Numbered from the stretch's first letter, positions 1 through 7,937 are shown. The stretch is DNA of 8,395 bases from an uncultured Collinsella sp. (GCA_934643145.1 CAKUBM010000046.1:1-8395), one strand, 5' to 3'. Notes: generated from the sequence alone by a model not told the origin. Numbers and translations are program-made.

Positions 1-2151
1 CAGGTCGTGGGTACCGAACCGCTCAACGGCATCACCAATCAGGGCGAGCTGTGCCTTAAGGGCATGAGCGGCTACGACTTCATCAACGACACCAAGATCT
101 TGACTCCTCGCGTACTGCACCCGATGATCCGCCGCACCAAGGGCGCGGATCTTGAGCGCGTAAGCTGGGACGAGGCACTGGATTTCACCGCATCTAAGAT
201 GCAGGCCATAATTGACGAATATGGTCCTAACGCTGTCATGACCACCGGCTCTTCGCGAGGCGGCGGCAATGAGGCGAACTACGTCATGCAGAAGTTTACG
301 CGTGCGTGCATCGGCACCCACAGCGTAGACAACTGCGCCCGTACTTGACACGGCCCTACTGTCCTCGGTCTGATGGACACGGTTGGTTCAGGTTGCATGT
401 CATGCTCCATCCCCGGTATGGAGGATGCGGGCTGCATTTTCCTCTTCGGCTATAACCCTGCCGATTCGCACCCCATCGTCGCAAGGCGTATCGTGCGAGC
501 CAAAGAAAAGGGTTGCAAGATCATCGTCGCCGACCCGCGCCATATCGAAACCGCGCGTATCGCCGATATCTACCTTCCGATCAAGAACGGTTGCAATGTC
601 GCGTTCCTCAACGCCTTTGCCAACTGTCTGGTCAACGATGGCCTCTACGACAAGGAATTCGTCGCCGAACACACGAACGGCTTTGACGAGTGGTGGGAGA
701 CCATCAAGAACTACACTCCCGAATCCGTACAGGACATCACGGGTGTCGAGCCCGCGTTGATCCACCAAGCTGCCGAGATGTACGCCACGGCGAAGCCCTC
801 TGCCATCATTGGCTGGGGCATGGGCGTATGCCAGCAGAAGCAGAACCTGAAGACGGTGCACACCATCGCCTCCATCGCCTGCGTTGCCGGCCAGATCGGC
901 AAACCCAACTCCGGCCTCGCGCCCGTGCGCGGTCAGAATAACGTCCAGGGCTCTTGCGATATGGGCATGCTGCCCAACCTGTACCCTGGCTATCAGAAAG
1001 TCACCGACCCCGCCGCTCGCGCCAAGTTTGCCAAGGCTTGGGGCGTGCCCGAGGAAAAGCTCCCGCTCGAGGAGGGCTACAAGCTCACCGACCTGGGCCA
1101 CCTGGTCGACGAGGGCAAGGTGCACTGCTTCTACAACTACGGCGAGGACCCGGTGCAGACCGAGCCCGATTCGGCCGGTATGCGCAAGACGCTCTCCGAG
1201 CTGGATCTGTTCATTTGCCAGGACATCTTTATGACGCAGACGACCATGCTCGCCGACGTCATCCTGCCCGCTACCTCTTGGGGCGAGCACGAGGGTGTCT
1301 TTACCGCGTCTGACCGTAGCTTCCAGCACTTTGACGCGGCCGTTCCGCCCAAGGGCGAGTGCCGCCACGACTGGGAGATCTTCGCGGACCTGTCTACGCG
1401 CATGGGCTACCCCATGCACTACGACAACACCGAGCAGATCTGGAACGAGTGCATTAGTCTGTGCCCCAACTTTGTGGGCGCGACCTACGAGAAGATGGCT
1501 CCCGAGGGCGGTTACGCCCAGTGGCCGGTCAAGAGCACCGATGTGAACGACCACGGCACGGCCGACATGTTCGCTGGTGGCAAGTTCACCACCAAGGACG
1601 GCCGCGCCAACCTGATGGCGCACGACTGGGAGGCGCCCTCCGAGCTTCCCGACGATGAGTACCCGCTCATCCTGTGCACCGTCCGCGAGGTCGGCCACTA
1701 CAGCTGCCGCTCGATGACCGGCAACTGCAAGACGCTGGCGCTGCTCGCCGACGAGCCCGGCTTTGTCCGCATGAATCCCGCGGACGCCCAGGCGCGCGGC
1801 ATCAAGAACGGCGACATCGTCTCGATTCACAGCCGCCGCGGCCAGGTATACAGCCGCGCCGACGTGAGCGACCGTATCAACAAGGGCACGGTCTATATGA
1901 CCTACCAGTGGTGGATCGGCAAGTGCAACGAGCTGACCATGCACAAGGTCGACCCGGTCTCGCACACGCCCGAGGACAAGTTCTCCGCCTGCCAGGTCGA
2001 CGCCATTGCCGACCAGGTTTGGGCAGAGGGCGAGGTGGAGCGTCAGTACACCGAGCTCAAACAGGCTCTGGTCGACGCCGCCGCTCCCCAGGACGTTGAG
2101 CCCGGCGCCGCCAAGTTCGACGACGAGACGCACGTGAATCAAATCGTGTAG
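1..2151 (+). CDS. fdhF: Formate dehydrogenase H, selenocysteine-containing catalytic subunit (5' partial)
   Basis: Oxidises formate to CO2 at a bis-MGD Mo (or W) centre and feeds electrons to the hydrogenase arm of formate hydrogenlyase; it would act on the cytoplasmic face. The frame is open from base 1 to TAG at 2149-2151, broken only by TGA at codon 116, where the motif NCART-U-HGP matches E. coli FdhH CCARV-U-HGP. Cys18 in GELCLKG aligns with the fourth [4Fe-4S] ligand (E. coli Cys42), and Cys18-to-Sec spacing is 98 residues in both, so about 24 N-terminal residues, including the first three cluster cysteines, lie upstream. Lys20, Sec116, His117 and Arg310 correspond to E. coli Lys44, Sec140, His141 and Arg333. 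Further shared blocks are TGSSRG, GYNPADSHPIVA, RGQNNVQG, SWGEHEGVFTA (near 427), REVGHYSCRSMTGNC (from 562) and MTYQWWIG (633), the last two in the C-terminal MGD-binding domain. The protein ends with about 22 residues beyond the E. coli end. The ATGs at 7 and 373 are internal. Identification is very secure; the true start is not visible. Confidence 0.96.
346..348 (+). other. Selenocysteine codon (TGA recoded) in fdhF
   Basis: TGA lies in frame at codon 116 of the visible reading frame, exactly where FdhH enzymes carry their catalytic selenocysteine. Homology is continuous on both sides: NCART before it, HGP and the block up to GYNPADSHP after it. A true stop would leave a truncated protein without an active site. 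Decoding needs SelA, SelB, SelC and SelD, none of which is in this window. Confidence 0.95.
360..379 (+). promoter_or_regulatory. Bacterial SECIS hairpin for the fdhF UGA codon
   Basis: A perfect 5-bp stem (TGTCC at 360-364 with GGACA at 375-379) closes a 10-nt loop, TCGGTCTGAT. The loop holds GGTCTG, the same apical bases as the SelB-binding loop of the E. coli fdhF SECIS. GGT begins 18 nt after the TGA, the same distance as in E. coli. The element lies wholly inside the coding sequence, as bacterial SECIS elements do. Role: binds SelB carrying Sec-tRNA-Sec so that the UGA is read as selenocysteine. Confidence 0.88.
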
Positions 2152-2172
2152 TCCCGTTCTCGTTGGCTTTTT

Positions 2173-2215
2173 GGGCCGGGCGTCCCGTACGTTCGGGAGC
2201 CCGGCCCGTTATTTT
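2173..2215 (+). terminator. Strong hairpin plus T-rich tail between fdhF and hyfA (terminator or attenuator)
   Basis: Bases 2173-2181 (GGGCCGGGC) pair with 2199-2207 (GCCCGGCCC). After a single bulged G at 2182, 2183-2187 (TCCCG) pair with 2194-2198 (CGGGA), leaving a 6-nt loop (TACGTT). That makes 14 GC-rich pairs, followed by GTTATTTT at 2208-2215. This looks like a rho-independent terminator with an imperfect T tract. Only 14 nt separate its end from the hyfA start, and these contain the ribosome binding site, so there is no room for a separate downstream promoter. It probably lets part of transcription through, lowering hyf expression relative to fdhF, or protects the fdhF mRNA 3' end. 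Readthrough is inferred, not shown. Confidence 0.75.
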
Positions 2216-2216
2216 G

Positions 2217-2224
2217 AAAGGAAG
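2217..2224 (+). promoter_or_regulatory. Ribosome binding site of hyfA
   Basis: AAAGGAAG, with its AGGA core at 2219-2222, stands 7 nt before ATG 2230. It overlaps the possible GTG start at 2224 and so favours the ATG. It begins two bases after the T-rich tail of the preceding hairpin, so folding or transcription pausing there could affect its access. Confidence 0.7.
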
Positions 2225-2229
2225 TGGGG

Positions 2230-2847
2230 ATGAACCGCTTCATCGACATCAACCCGGAGAGGTGCATCGGCTGCGGAACATGCCAGTCCGCCTGTGCCGA
2301 CGCCCACCGGATGCAGGGTCTTCAGGATACGCCGCGTCTGGCGCTCGTGAAGACCGGCGGTATTTCGGCCGCCCTTGCCTGCCACCATTGCGAGGGTGCC
2401 CCCTGCGCCGAGGTTTGCCCGGTGAATGCCATCGAGCACGATGGCGACCGCATCCACGTCAAGGAGCAGGAGTGCATCGGGTGCAGGCTGTGCGCCATCG
2501 CGTGCCCCTTCGGAGCCATCCATCCCGATGGCACGTCTATCGCCGGTGTCGCAGGCATGTGCGACCCGACGCCTTCGTATCCCAAGTCCCTGAGCAGCCT
2601 GCTTACGTGGGCTCCCGGCCAGTACACCTGCGCTGTCAAGTGCGACCTGTGCGCCTTCGATCCGGATGGCCCGCATTGTGTGGCGGCGTGCCCCACCAAG
2701 GCGCTGACCGTCATGGGCGGCGCGGCCGATCGCGAGCTCGACGAGGCCAAGCGCCTGCGTTCGATCGAGAACGGTCCGTCTGTCGACGTGGCGGCTGTGG
2801 CCCAGGGCCTGTCCGAGAAAGCAGAAGGGAGCGTAAACAATGGATAG
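2230..2847 (+). CDS. hyfA: Hydrogenase-4 electron-transfer subunit, four [4Fe-4S] clusters (HyfA/HycB family)
   Basis: A 205-residue polyferredoxin that carries electrons from FdhF to the hydrogenase module on the cytoplasmic side. Four cysteine sets are visible: Cys12-15-18-22 (CX2CX2CX3C), Cys51-54-59-63 (CX2CX4CX3C), Cys82-85-88-92 (CX2CX2CX3C) and Cys138-141-150-154 (CX2CX8CX3C). This is the HycB/HyfA/HydN arrangement. The start MNRF, the block CHHCEGAPC..VCPVNAI, the CPFGAI motif and VKCDLC near residue 136 match E. coli HyfA and HycB, as does the length (205 for HyfA, 203 for HycB). ATG 2230 is preferred because AAAGGAAG sits upstream and the family begins MNRF; a GTG at 2224 would add two residues. 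The last 8 nt overlap hyfB, suggesting translational coupling. HyfA is chosen over HycB because the genes that follow are hyfB-F; sequence alone would not separate the two firmly. Confidence 0.92.
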   Translation: MNRFIDINPERCIGCGTCQSACADAHRMQGLQDTPRLALVKTGGISAALACHHCEGAPCAEVCPVNAIEHDGDRIHVKEQECIGCRLCAIACPFGAIHPDGTSIAGVAGMCDPTPSYPKSLSSLLTWAPGQYTCAVKCDLCAFDPDGPHCVAACPTKALTVMGGAADRELDEAKRLRSIENGPSVDVAAVAQGLSEKAEGSVNNG

Positions 2848-4858
2848 CATGACGCTGTTTATCGCATCGCTTGCCGTCTCGTGCATCGGTGCGCTCGCCT
2901 CGGTTCTGCTGATCAAGGCCGATAACGCCGCCAAGACCGCCGGCTGCCTTATCGGCGCCGTCGCCGCGGTGCTTTCGTTTGTGGCCGGTATCCAGGCCGT
3001 GCTGGGCGATGTCACGTCGGTCGACACCATCGTGTTCTTCCCGTTTGCCCATTTCCAGCTGCTGCTCAATCAGCTGTCCGGCCTGTTCGTGGCGCTCATC
3101 TCGGTGTTGGCGTTTGCCGGATCGATCTACGGTCTCAATTACTTTGATGAGTATCCGGGCAAGAAGGGCCGCGCTGGCTTCTTCTTTAACACGTTTGTCG
3201 CCTCGATGATGCTCGTCATCACGGCCGACAACGTGTTCTGGTTCTTGGTTGCGTTTGAGCTCATGTCGCTCACCTCGTACTTCCTCGTCGTGATCGAGGA
3301 GAACGAGAACTCCATCCACGGCGGTTGGCTCTACTTTGTGATCGCGCACGTTGGCTTTGTGCTCATCATGGCGAGCTTCCTCACCATGACCAACTTCGCC
3401 GGCGGCTCGTTTGCGTTTGCCGATTTCCGCGCGACGCAGTTTAGCCCCGCGGTCGCATCCGTGTGCTTCGTGCTTGCCTTCTTTGGCTTTGGCGCCAAGG
3501 CCGGCATTATCCCGCTGCACGGCTGGCTGCCCAAGGCGCACCCCGAGGCGCCGTCCAACGTGTCGGCCCTCATGTCCGGCGGCATGATCAAGATCGGTAT
3601 TTTCGGCATTCTCAAGGTGGGTCTCGACCTGCTGAGCGCCTCGGGCGTTCAGGTCTGGTGGGGCCTCATGGTCATGGTCTTCGGTGCGATCTCGTCGGTC
3701 CTCGGCGTTGCCTTCGCTCTGCAGGAGCATGACATCAAGCGCCTGCTGGCCTACCACTCCGTCGAGAACATCGGCATCATTCTGCTCGGCGTCGGCGCCT
3801 CCATGGCCGCCATGGCGCTCAACTCTGTCGGCATCGCCGTCCTGGCTCTGATGGCCGCCCTCTACCACACGTTTAACCACGCGATGTTTAAGGGCGAGCT
3901 GTTCTTGGGCGCCGGTGCGCTGCTGTACTCCACGGGTACGCGTAATATGGAGAAGATGGGCGGCCTGTTCCGTCGTATGCCGGCAACGGCCATCTGCTTC
4001 CTTATCGGCGCACTCGCCATCTCGGCTATTCCGCCCTTCAACGGCTTTGTTTCCGAGTGGTTCACCTACCAGTCGCTCTTTAATGCGGCTATGCAGGGTG
4101 ACAAGGCCGTCATGATCGTGGCCGTGTTCGCCGCCGTCGCGCTGGCCATTACCGGTGCGCTCGCCGTCACGTGCTTCGTCAAGGCCTACGGCGTCTCCTT
4201 TGCATCCGCTCCTCGTTCCGAGGCCGCGGCCAACGCCAAGGAGGTCCCCGCTCCCATGGTGTTCGCACAGGGCTTGCTCGCCGCCATCTGCGTTGTGCTG
4301 GGCATTGGCGCTCCCGTGATCGCGCCCGTCCTCGTCGACGTCGCCGCGTCCGTGCTGCATCCGTACGGTGGCGTGTTTGCCGCCGAGGGTATGGAGCTCA
4401 TGAACCAGTACTCCGGCGCTGCCACCTCCACGCCCGCGATCGCCATCGCGCTTGTGGTGCTTGTCGGCCTTGCCTGTGGCTACCGCAAGCTCAAGACCGT
4501 CGGCAAGGTGCAGAAGTCCCAGCCGTGGGCATGCGGCTATGCCCCCAACGAGCATATGCCCGTCGTGGCCACGACCTTTGCCTCCGAGGTGTCCTGGTTT
4601 ATGCAGCCGCTCTACACGCTGCGTGACCGCTGCACGGCCGTCTGCTGGTCCATCGCGCACTTCTTCCAGAAGCTCACCGGTGTGGCCGAGGCTGTGGAGC
4701 CCGTACCCGACAAGGTTCTCGTCGATGCCCCGCATAAGGGTGTCGAAAAGCTCGCCGACCTCGCGACTAAGCTCGAGGGCGGCAACTACAGCATCTATAT
4801 CTGCTACATCGTCGCGGCACTCGTGGTGTTCCTCGTGCTCGCCGTGCAAATGGGTTAA
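2840..4858 (+). CDS. hyfB: Hydrogenase-4 membrane subunit B (antiporter-like, NuoL/M/N family)
   Basis: A 672-residue polytopic membrane protein, the same length as E. coli HyfB. It belongs to the proton-translocating (Mrp antiporter-like) family of complex I and group 4 hydrogenases. Visible landmarks are Glu140 in the FELMSL transmembrane segment, Lys220 in FGAKAG, Lys232 in HGWLPKAHPEAPS, Lys251 in MIKIGIFGILK, the block HDIKRLLAYHSVENIGII, and FNHAMFKG, positions tied to ion transfer in NuoL/M/N. The C-terminal part has the HyfB signature WACGY near residue 563, a hydrophilic stretch, and a final membrane segment in YIVAALVVFLVLAV. ATG 2840 is chosen because AAGGGAG (2825-2831) lies 8 nt before it; an in-frame ATG at 2849 is less well placed. 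It overlaps hyfA by 8 nt and is followed 12 nt later by hyfC. HycC is the FHL-1 counterpart, but the gene set here points to Hyf. Confidence 0.95.
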   Translation: MDSMTLFIASLAVSCIGALASVLLIKADNAAKTAGCLIGAVAAVLSFVAGIQAVLGDVTSVDTIVFFPFAHFQLLLNQLSGLFVALISVLAFAGSIYGLNYFDEYPGKKGRAGFFFNTFVASMMLVITADNVFWFLVAFELMSLTSYFLVVIEENENSIHGGWLYFVIAHVGFVLIMASFLTMTNFAGGSFAFADFRATQFSPAVASVCFVLAFFGFGAKAGIIPLHGWLPKAHPEAPSNVSALMSGGMIKIGIFGILKVGLDLLSASGVQVWWGLMVMVFGAISSVLGVAFALQEHDIKRLLAYHSVENIGIILLGVGASMAAMALNSVGIAVLALMAALYHTFNHAMFKGELFLGAGALLYSTGTRNMEKMGGLFRRMPATAICFLIGALAISAIPPFNGFVSEWFTYQSLFNAAMQGDKAVMIVAVFAAVALAITGALAVTCFVKAYGVSFASAPRSEAAANAKEVPAPMVFAQGLLAAICVVLGIGAPVIAPVLVDVAASVLHPYGGVFAAEGMELMNQYSGAATSTPAIAIALVVLVGLACGYRKLKTVGKVQKSQPWACGYAPNEHMPVVATTFASEVSWFMQPLYTLRDRCTAVCWSIAHFFQKLTGVAEAVEPVPDKVLVDAPHKGVEKLADLATKLEGGNYSIYICYIVAALVVFLVLAVQMG

Positions 4859-4870
4859 GGAGGGGAGAGC

Positions 4871-5797
4871 ATGAACAACATCGTACTTGCCGTTCTGCAG
4901 GGCGTGGTCGTTATGGCCGTCGCGCCGTTCTTCTCCGGTCTCGGCCGTGTAATCCGTGCCAAGATGCACAACCGTCGCGGCCCCAGCATCATGCAGGACT
5001 ACCGCGACCTTGCCAAGCTCTTTGCGCGCCCCGAGTCCCAGAGCGAGGACGCGAGCTTTGCGCTGCGCATTATGCCGCCGCTGTTCTTCGCCGTCGCCTT
5101 TATGCTCGCGATGGGTTTGCCGCTCTTTACGGCACAAAGCCCCATCCCGGTCTTTGGTGACGCCATCACCATCATGTACAGCCTGGCGCTCGCCCGCTTC
5201 TTCTTCGCCCTCTGCGGTGTGGATTCGTCCAACGCCTACGCCGGTATCGGCGGCGTTCGCGAGCTGCTCATGAGCGTGCTCATTGAGCCGTCCATGCTGC
5301 TTGCGCTGTTTGCAGCCGCCCTGGTGTGCGGTTCCACCGACATCGCCACCATGGGTCAGCACATCATGACGGGCGCCGTCGACGCGCCGGTCGCCGTGAT
5401 CCTCGCCGGCATCGCCTTTGCGATTGCCTGCTATATGGAGCTCGGCAAGCTGCCGTTTGATCAGGCCGAGGCCGAGCAGGAGCTTCAGGAAGGTCCGCTC
5501 GCCGAGCTTTCCGGCCCGTCGCTTGCGATGGCCAAGCTCGCCATGTCCATGAAGCAGGTCCTGGTCGTCGCTTGGTTCTGCGCGATCTTCATCCCCTGGG
5601 GTGAGCCCGCGACTGTGGGCATCGCCGCTGTTCTGGGCGCAGTCATCTTCCTAGTGAAGTGCCTGATCGACTTTGTCGTGTGCGGCGTGATCGAGAACTC
5701 CTGCTCGCGCTCGCGCTTTAAGGTGCTTGGCAATCAGACCTGGGCCGTCGTGGGCATCGCCGTTCTGGCGTTTGTCTTCGTGGTCGTCGGCGTGTAG
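4871..5797 (+). CDS. hyfC: Hydrogenase-4 membrane anchor subunit C (NuoH/HycD family)
   Basis: A 308-residue membrane protein (E. coli HyfC 315) that links the soluble electron-transfer arm to the ion-translocating membrane arm, as NuoH does in complex I. The cytoplasmic loop RRGPSIMQDYRDLAKLF (from Arg35) matches the HyfC signature RRGPGIWQDYRD. The loop ELGKLPFDQAEAEQELQEGP (Glu190-Pro209) is the acidic family motif equivalent to the NuoH loop near the hydrogenase/quinone junction. Several hydrophobic segments, probably eight, are visible. The start ATG 4871 has a strong GGAGGGG Shine-Dalgarno immediately after the hyfB stop. The next gene, hyfD, follows after 15 nt. No truncation or frameshift is seen. 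Confidence 0.95.
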   Translation: MNNIVLAVLQGVVVMAVAPFFSGLGRVIRAKMHNRRGPSIMQDYRDLAKLFARPESQSEDASFALRIMPPLFFAVAFMLAMGLPLFTAQSPIPVFGDAITIMYSLALARFFFALCGVDSSNAYAGIGGVRELLMSVLIEPSMLLALFAAALVCGSTDIATMGQHIMTGAVDAPVAVILAGIAFAIACYMELGKLPFDQAEAEQELQEGPLAELSGPSLAMAKLAMSMKQVLVVAWFCAIFIPWGEPATVGIAAVLGAVIFLVKCLIDFVVCGVIENSCSRSRFKVLGNQTWAVVGIAVLAFVFVVVGV

Positions 5798-5812
5798 GAG
5801 AAGGGAGAAACA

Positions 5813-7270
5813 ATGTCATTTGCAGTCAGTCTGTCCCTTCTCGGCTTGGTCGCTATCGCGGCCCCGATGGTGGCCTCGGTGCTCGTCGCCCTGTTCCCCC
5901 GTCCGTACGCCAAGTGGTTCAGCGTTTTGGGTGCCGCCGTCTCGACGGCCTGCACCATCGCCCTCGCCGCGAATTTCGCTGGCGCCGGCATGCCCGACAC
6001 GCAGGTCCCCCTGATCTCGTTTGGGCAGACCCTCGTTATGGGATTCACCTTCGATCGCATGAGCACGCTGCTCGCACCCGCCTTTGTGGGTATCGGCCTG
6101 CTTGTCGTGATCTATTCGATTCCCTATATGAGCGAGAATAACCGTGAGCATCCCGACGCGCCGCGTCGTCGCTTCTACGCGTACCTCGCGACCTTCATCG
6201 GCGCCATGGCCGGCCTTGTGTACAGCTCGACCCTTTTGGGGCAGCTCGTGTTCTTTGAGATCACGGGTGCGTGCTCTTGGGGCCTCATTAGCTATTACAT
6301 GACGCCTACGGCCAAGAAGGCCGGCATGAAGGCCCTGATCATCACCCATATCGGTGCGCTCGGCCTGTATCTGGGCGCTGCCATCGTGTTTGCCCACACC
6401 GGTACCTTCGCCATTACCGCGATTGCCGGCCTCGACGCCAAGCTCAAGGCTATCGTCCTTTTGCTCGTGCTGTTTGCGGCCTGGGCCAAGTCCGCACAGG
6501 TTCCCATGTACATGTGGCTGCCTTCGGCCATGGAGGCGCCGACGCCTGTTTCGGCCTACCTGCATGGCGCCTCGATGGTCAAGGTCGGTGTGTGCGTGTT
6601 CGCGCGTGCACTCGTTTCTGCCGGCGAGATTCCCGAGATCGTGGGCTGGGTCGCCATTATCGACGCCATGGTCACCATGCTCTTTGGTTTCCTTATGTAC
6701 CTGCCGCAAAAGGACATGAAGCGTCTGCTGGCCTTCTCCACGATCGCCCAGCTCTCCTATGTGTTCTTTGGTCTGGGCCTTTCGGTCTTTGGCAGCCAGC
6801 TGGCCTTTGATGGCGCCGTGTGCCACATCTTTAACCACGCTTTCGCCAAGACGCTGTTCTTCCTGATCGCCGGTTCGTTCTCCTTTACGCTCGGCACGCG
6901 TATGCTGCCCAAGCTTCGCGGCATCATAAAGAAGTACCCGATCTCGGGCGTGGGCTTTGGTGTCGCGGCACTCGCCATTGCCGGCGTGCCGCCCATGAAC
7001 ACGTTCTTCTCGAAGTTCCAGATCATCGCCGGCGGCTTCTCTGTGGGTGCCGGCAACGTTGCGATTCTGGTGCTCGTGTGCATCATGGTCGCCGAGACCG
7101 TCGCCACCTTTGCCTGGTTCCTCAAGTGGATGGGCTATTGCCTGCCCGGCGAGCCGAGCGAAGAGGTCGCTGCGGGAGCCCCGCTTCCCCGCGCGATGGC
7201 GTTCGTGTTCATCGTGCTCATCATCATGGTTATCGTCAGCGGCCCGCTTTCGGCCAGCTGGATCGGTTAG
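5813..7270 (+). CDS. hyfD: Hydrogenase-4 membrane subunit D (antiporter-like, NuoL/M/N family)
   Basis: A 485-residue polytopic membrane protein (E. coli HyfD 479), the second antiporter-like subunit. HyfD has no counterpart in hydrogenase-3 (Hyc), so it marks this cluster as FHL-2. Conserved landmarks are NREHP near residue 108, FIGAMAGLVYSSTLLGQLVFFEITGACSW-type sequence with Glu149, Lys226 in WAKSAQVPM, the loop LPSAMEAPTPVSAYLHGASM, Lys257 in MVKVGV, and QKDMKRLLAFSTIAQLSYVFFGL with the usual KR pair. FNHAFAKTLFFL and GVPPMNTFFSKF follow. The protein ends with PGEPSEEVA and a last membrane segment, again as in HyfD. ATG 5813 has AGAAGGGAG about 5 nt upstream. hyfE follows after 13 nt. Confidence 0.95.
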   Translation: MSFAVSLSLLGLVAIAAPMVASVLVALFPRPYAKWFSVLGAAVSTACTIALAANFAGAGMPDTQVPLISFGQTLVMGFTFDRMSTLLAPAFVGIGLLVVIYSIPYMSENNREHPDAPRRRFYAYLATFIGAMAGLVYSSTLLGQLVFFEITGACSWGLISYYMTPTAKKAGMKALIITHIGALGLYLGAAIVFAHTGTFAITAIAGLDAKLKAIVLLLVLFAAWAKSAQVPMYMWLPSAMEAPTPVSAYLHGASMVKVGVCVFARALVSAGEIPEIVGWVAIIDAMVTMLFGFLMYLPQKDMKRLLAFSTIAQLSYVFFGLGLSVFGSQLAFDGAVCHIFNHAFAKTLFFLIAGSFSFTLGTRMLPKLRGIIKKYPISGVGFGVAALAIAGVPPMNTFFSKFQIIAGGFSVGAGNVAILVLVCIMVAETVATFAWFLKWMGYCLPGEPSEEVAAGAPLPRAMAFVFIVLIIMVIVSGPLSASWIG

Positions 7271-7283
7271 GAGGTAGAACGAC

Positions 7284-7937
7284 ATGGGTTATTCGATCGT
7301 CAACATCCTTGGCGGCCTTCTGATCGTCACGTCCACCATGGTGGTTGTCTCCAAGAACATCAAACATTCCATCCACTGGTATGCGGTGCAGTCGCTGGTG
7401 CTTGTGGGGCTTCTCGCCACGCTCGGTGCCACCACCGGTGCGCAGGAGCTGCTTATGTGGGCTGGATCTGCCTTTATCACCAAGGTCGTCCTGGTCCCTT
7501 ACATCCTCAACCGCGCATATAAGAAGATGGGCGAGCCGAGCGACGCATCGCTCAAGGCCGGCCTTAAGCCCGCTTGGGCCATTTGCATCATCGCCGTCGA
7601 GGTCGCGATCTGCTTTGCCGTCGTGACGCAGATCAGCCTGCCCACGGCCGAGGTCGCAACGCCTGCGCTCGCTATTAGCTTCGCTCACTTCTTTGTGGGC
7701 CTCACCTGCATCATCTCGCAGCGCAACATCATGAAGCAGATCTTTGGATACTGTCTTATGGAAAACGGCAGCCACGTGACGCTCGCGCTTTTGGCCCCCA
7801 CCGCTCCCGAGATTATCGAGATCGGTATCGCCACCGACGCCATCTTTGCCGTCATCATCATGTCCATCGTCGTGCGTCGCATTTGGGACGACTCCCATTC
7901 GCTCGATGCGCGCGACCTGTCCGAGCTGAGGGGGTAG
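7284..7937 (+). CDS. hyfE: Hydrogenase-4 membrane subunit E (NuoK/MrpC-related)
   Basis: A 217-residue membrane protein (E. coli HyfE 216), a small subunit unique to hydrogenase-4-type complexes and related in part to NuoK/MrpC. Several membrane segments are visible. The strongest family block is SQRNIMKQIFGYCLMENGSH (from Ser145), with Glu160 in the LMENGS motif, followed by APEIIEIGIATDAIFAVIIM; this is nearly identical in kind to E. coli HyfE. The N-terminal half has QSLVLVGLLATL and AGSAFITKVVLVP, also family positions. The Shine-Dalgarno AGGAGG (7269-7274) includes the last two bases of the hyfD TAG stop, so translation of the two genes is probably coupled. hyfF starts 3 nt after its stop. 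Confidence 0.94.
   Translation: MGYSIVNILGGLLIVTSTMVVVSKNIKHSIHWYAVQSLVLVGLLATLGATTGAQELLMWAGSAFITKVVLVPYILNRAYKKMGEPSDASLKAGLKPAWAICIIAVEVAICFAVVTQISLPTAEVATPALAISFAHFFVGLTCIISQRNIMKQIFGYCLMENGSHVTLALLAPTAPEIIEIGIATDAIFAVIIMSIVVRRIWDDSHSLDARDLSELRG

Noticed and set aside
1..348. fdhF as a pseudogene or a short protein starting at ATG 7
   Set aside because: The TGA is at the exact selenocysteine site with a matching SECIS, and codons before base 7 are in frame, so the ATG at 7 is internal.
400..2142. A 580-codon open frame on the minus strand opposite fdhF
   Set aside because: It is a shadow of a high-GC coding strand, with no recognisable domain, while the plus strand encodes clear FdhF throughout.
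373..2151. A separate gene starting at ATG 373
   Set aside because: The ATG is an internal methionine (codon 125) inside the SECIS region, no Shine-Dalgarno precedes it, and homology to FdhH runs unbroken across the TGA.
2100..2181. A possible antiterminator pairing: GCCCGGC at 2100-2106 can pair with GCCGGGC at 2175-2181
   Set aside because: Seven GC pairs are easily found by chance at this base composition, and the competing hairpin is twice as long. It would need conservation or structure probing to be taken seriously.
2224..2229. GTG at 2224 as the hyfA start
   Set aside because: It overlaps the Shine-Dalgarno sequence; ATG 2230 has proper spacing and gives the family-typical MNRF start.
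2711..5362. A very long open frame on the minus strand (883 codons), opposite hyfB and hyfC
   Set aside because: Its translation is low-complexity and rich in His, Gly, Asp, Glu and Arg, as expected from the complement of high-GC membrane-protein codons. It crosses gene borders and matches no family I recognise.
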